Positions 14,625-14,629 of a stretch of 14,629 nucleotides of DNA are shown here, one piece after another. Position numbers and translations under genes: made by a program. Source of the DNA: Candidatus Latescibacterota bacterium (GTDB taxonomy: Bacteria; Latescibacterota; UBA2968; UBA8231); NCBI GenBank assembly GCA_022826515.1, contig JAJDUT010000142.1, positions 1 through 14,629 of the forward strand, written 5' to 3'. Position 1 is the stretch's first letter, and every line of letters begins with the position of its first letter. Below the pieces are notes generated by a model. The model did not search any database. It worked only from the letters and a program-made list of their open reading frames with translations, and had not been told where the DNA came from.

Positions 14625-14629
14625 TCAAG

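Noticed and set aside
14524..14628. N-terminal extension of the transposase through the inverted repeat
   Set aside because: The ATG at 14523 has a GGAGG site at ideal distance and begins the conserved IS30 helix-turn-helix; the extension translates the repeat itself.
1..14629. CRISPR arrays, tRNA/rRNA genes, phage or antiphage modules
   Set aside because: No regularly spaced repeats, no cloverleaf or rRNA-like conserved segments and no nuclease/helicase defence genes were seen; the only defence-like locus is the Phd/PIN toxin-antitoxin pair.

Overview
The window looks like a bacterial genomic fragment of moderately high GC. Genes are tightly packed, all on the minus strand except one small toxin-antitoxin pair. 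The best hint of lineage is the C-terminal tail of the large subtilase (a 'PTPFN...AVYNLLGQQV...WDG...SGVYWAVL...' pattern). This FlgD-Ig/type IX-like sorting tail is common in the FCB group and relatives such as Latescibacterota, KSB1 and Calditrichota. I infer an uncultured FCB-type bacterium; there is no rRNA or other marker gene to confirm it. The right edge ends a few bases past an IS30-type inverted repeat, so the window is probably a contig broken at a repeat.

Layout from the right, following minus-strand transcription. (1) 13529-14624: a complete IS30-family element. (2) 13386-8658: a four-gene glycan operon behind a TTGACG-N17-TACATT promoter. It encodes a lipoprotein with a DUF255-type thioredoxin fold plus an alpha/alpha-barrel, dTDP-4-dehydrorhamnose reductase (RfbD), a DPM1-like polyprenyl-phosphate hexosyltransferase, and an unusual GT2 glycosyltransferase fused to the membrane and nucleotide-binding half of a sugar-phosphate transferase. 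The first two genes overlap as ATGA, the next gap is 9 nt, and the last two overlap by 10 nt. (3) 8588-6301: a MacB/LolCDE-type mini-exporter (compact FtsX permease, ATPase) and a TauE/SafE permease whose start overlaps the ATPase stop as TAGTG.

(4) 5591-6265, plus strand: a Phd/YefM-like antitoxin directly abutting a PIN-domain toxin, with its own promoter and a repeat/palindrome that looks like an autoregulatory operator. It converges on the TauE gene across a short inverted repeat. (5) 5321-1259: a secretion-linked cluster made of a 40-residue lysine-rich mini-protein, a Tat-exported aldo/keto reductase and a 992-residue S8 subtilase, all within a few nucleotides of each other. (6) 1145 to the left edge: a second, paralogous subtilase with its own strong promoter and ribosome binding site, cut by the window edge.

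The most unusual points are the GT2/CoA_binding_3 fusion without a catalytic phosphotransferase domain, the unlisted 40-aa basic ORF coupled to the Tat-AKR gene, the tandem subtilases with a beta-sandwich inserted inside the catalytic domain (the upstream copy losing similarity abruptly within it), the DUF255 lipoprotein without a CxxC motif, and the compact FtsX permease coupled to TauE. I saw no tRNA, rRNA, CRISPR array, prophage or recognisable antiphage system.
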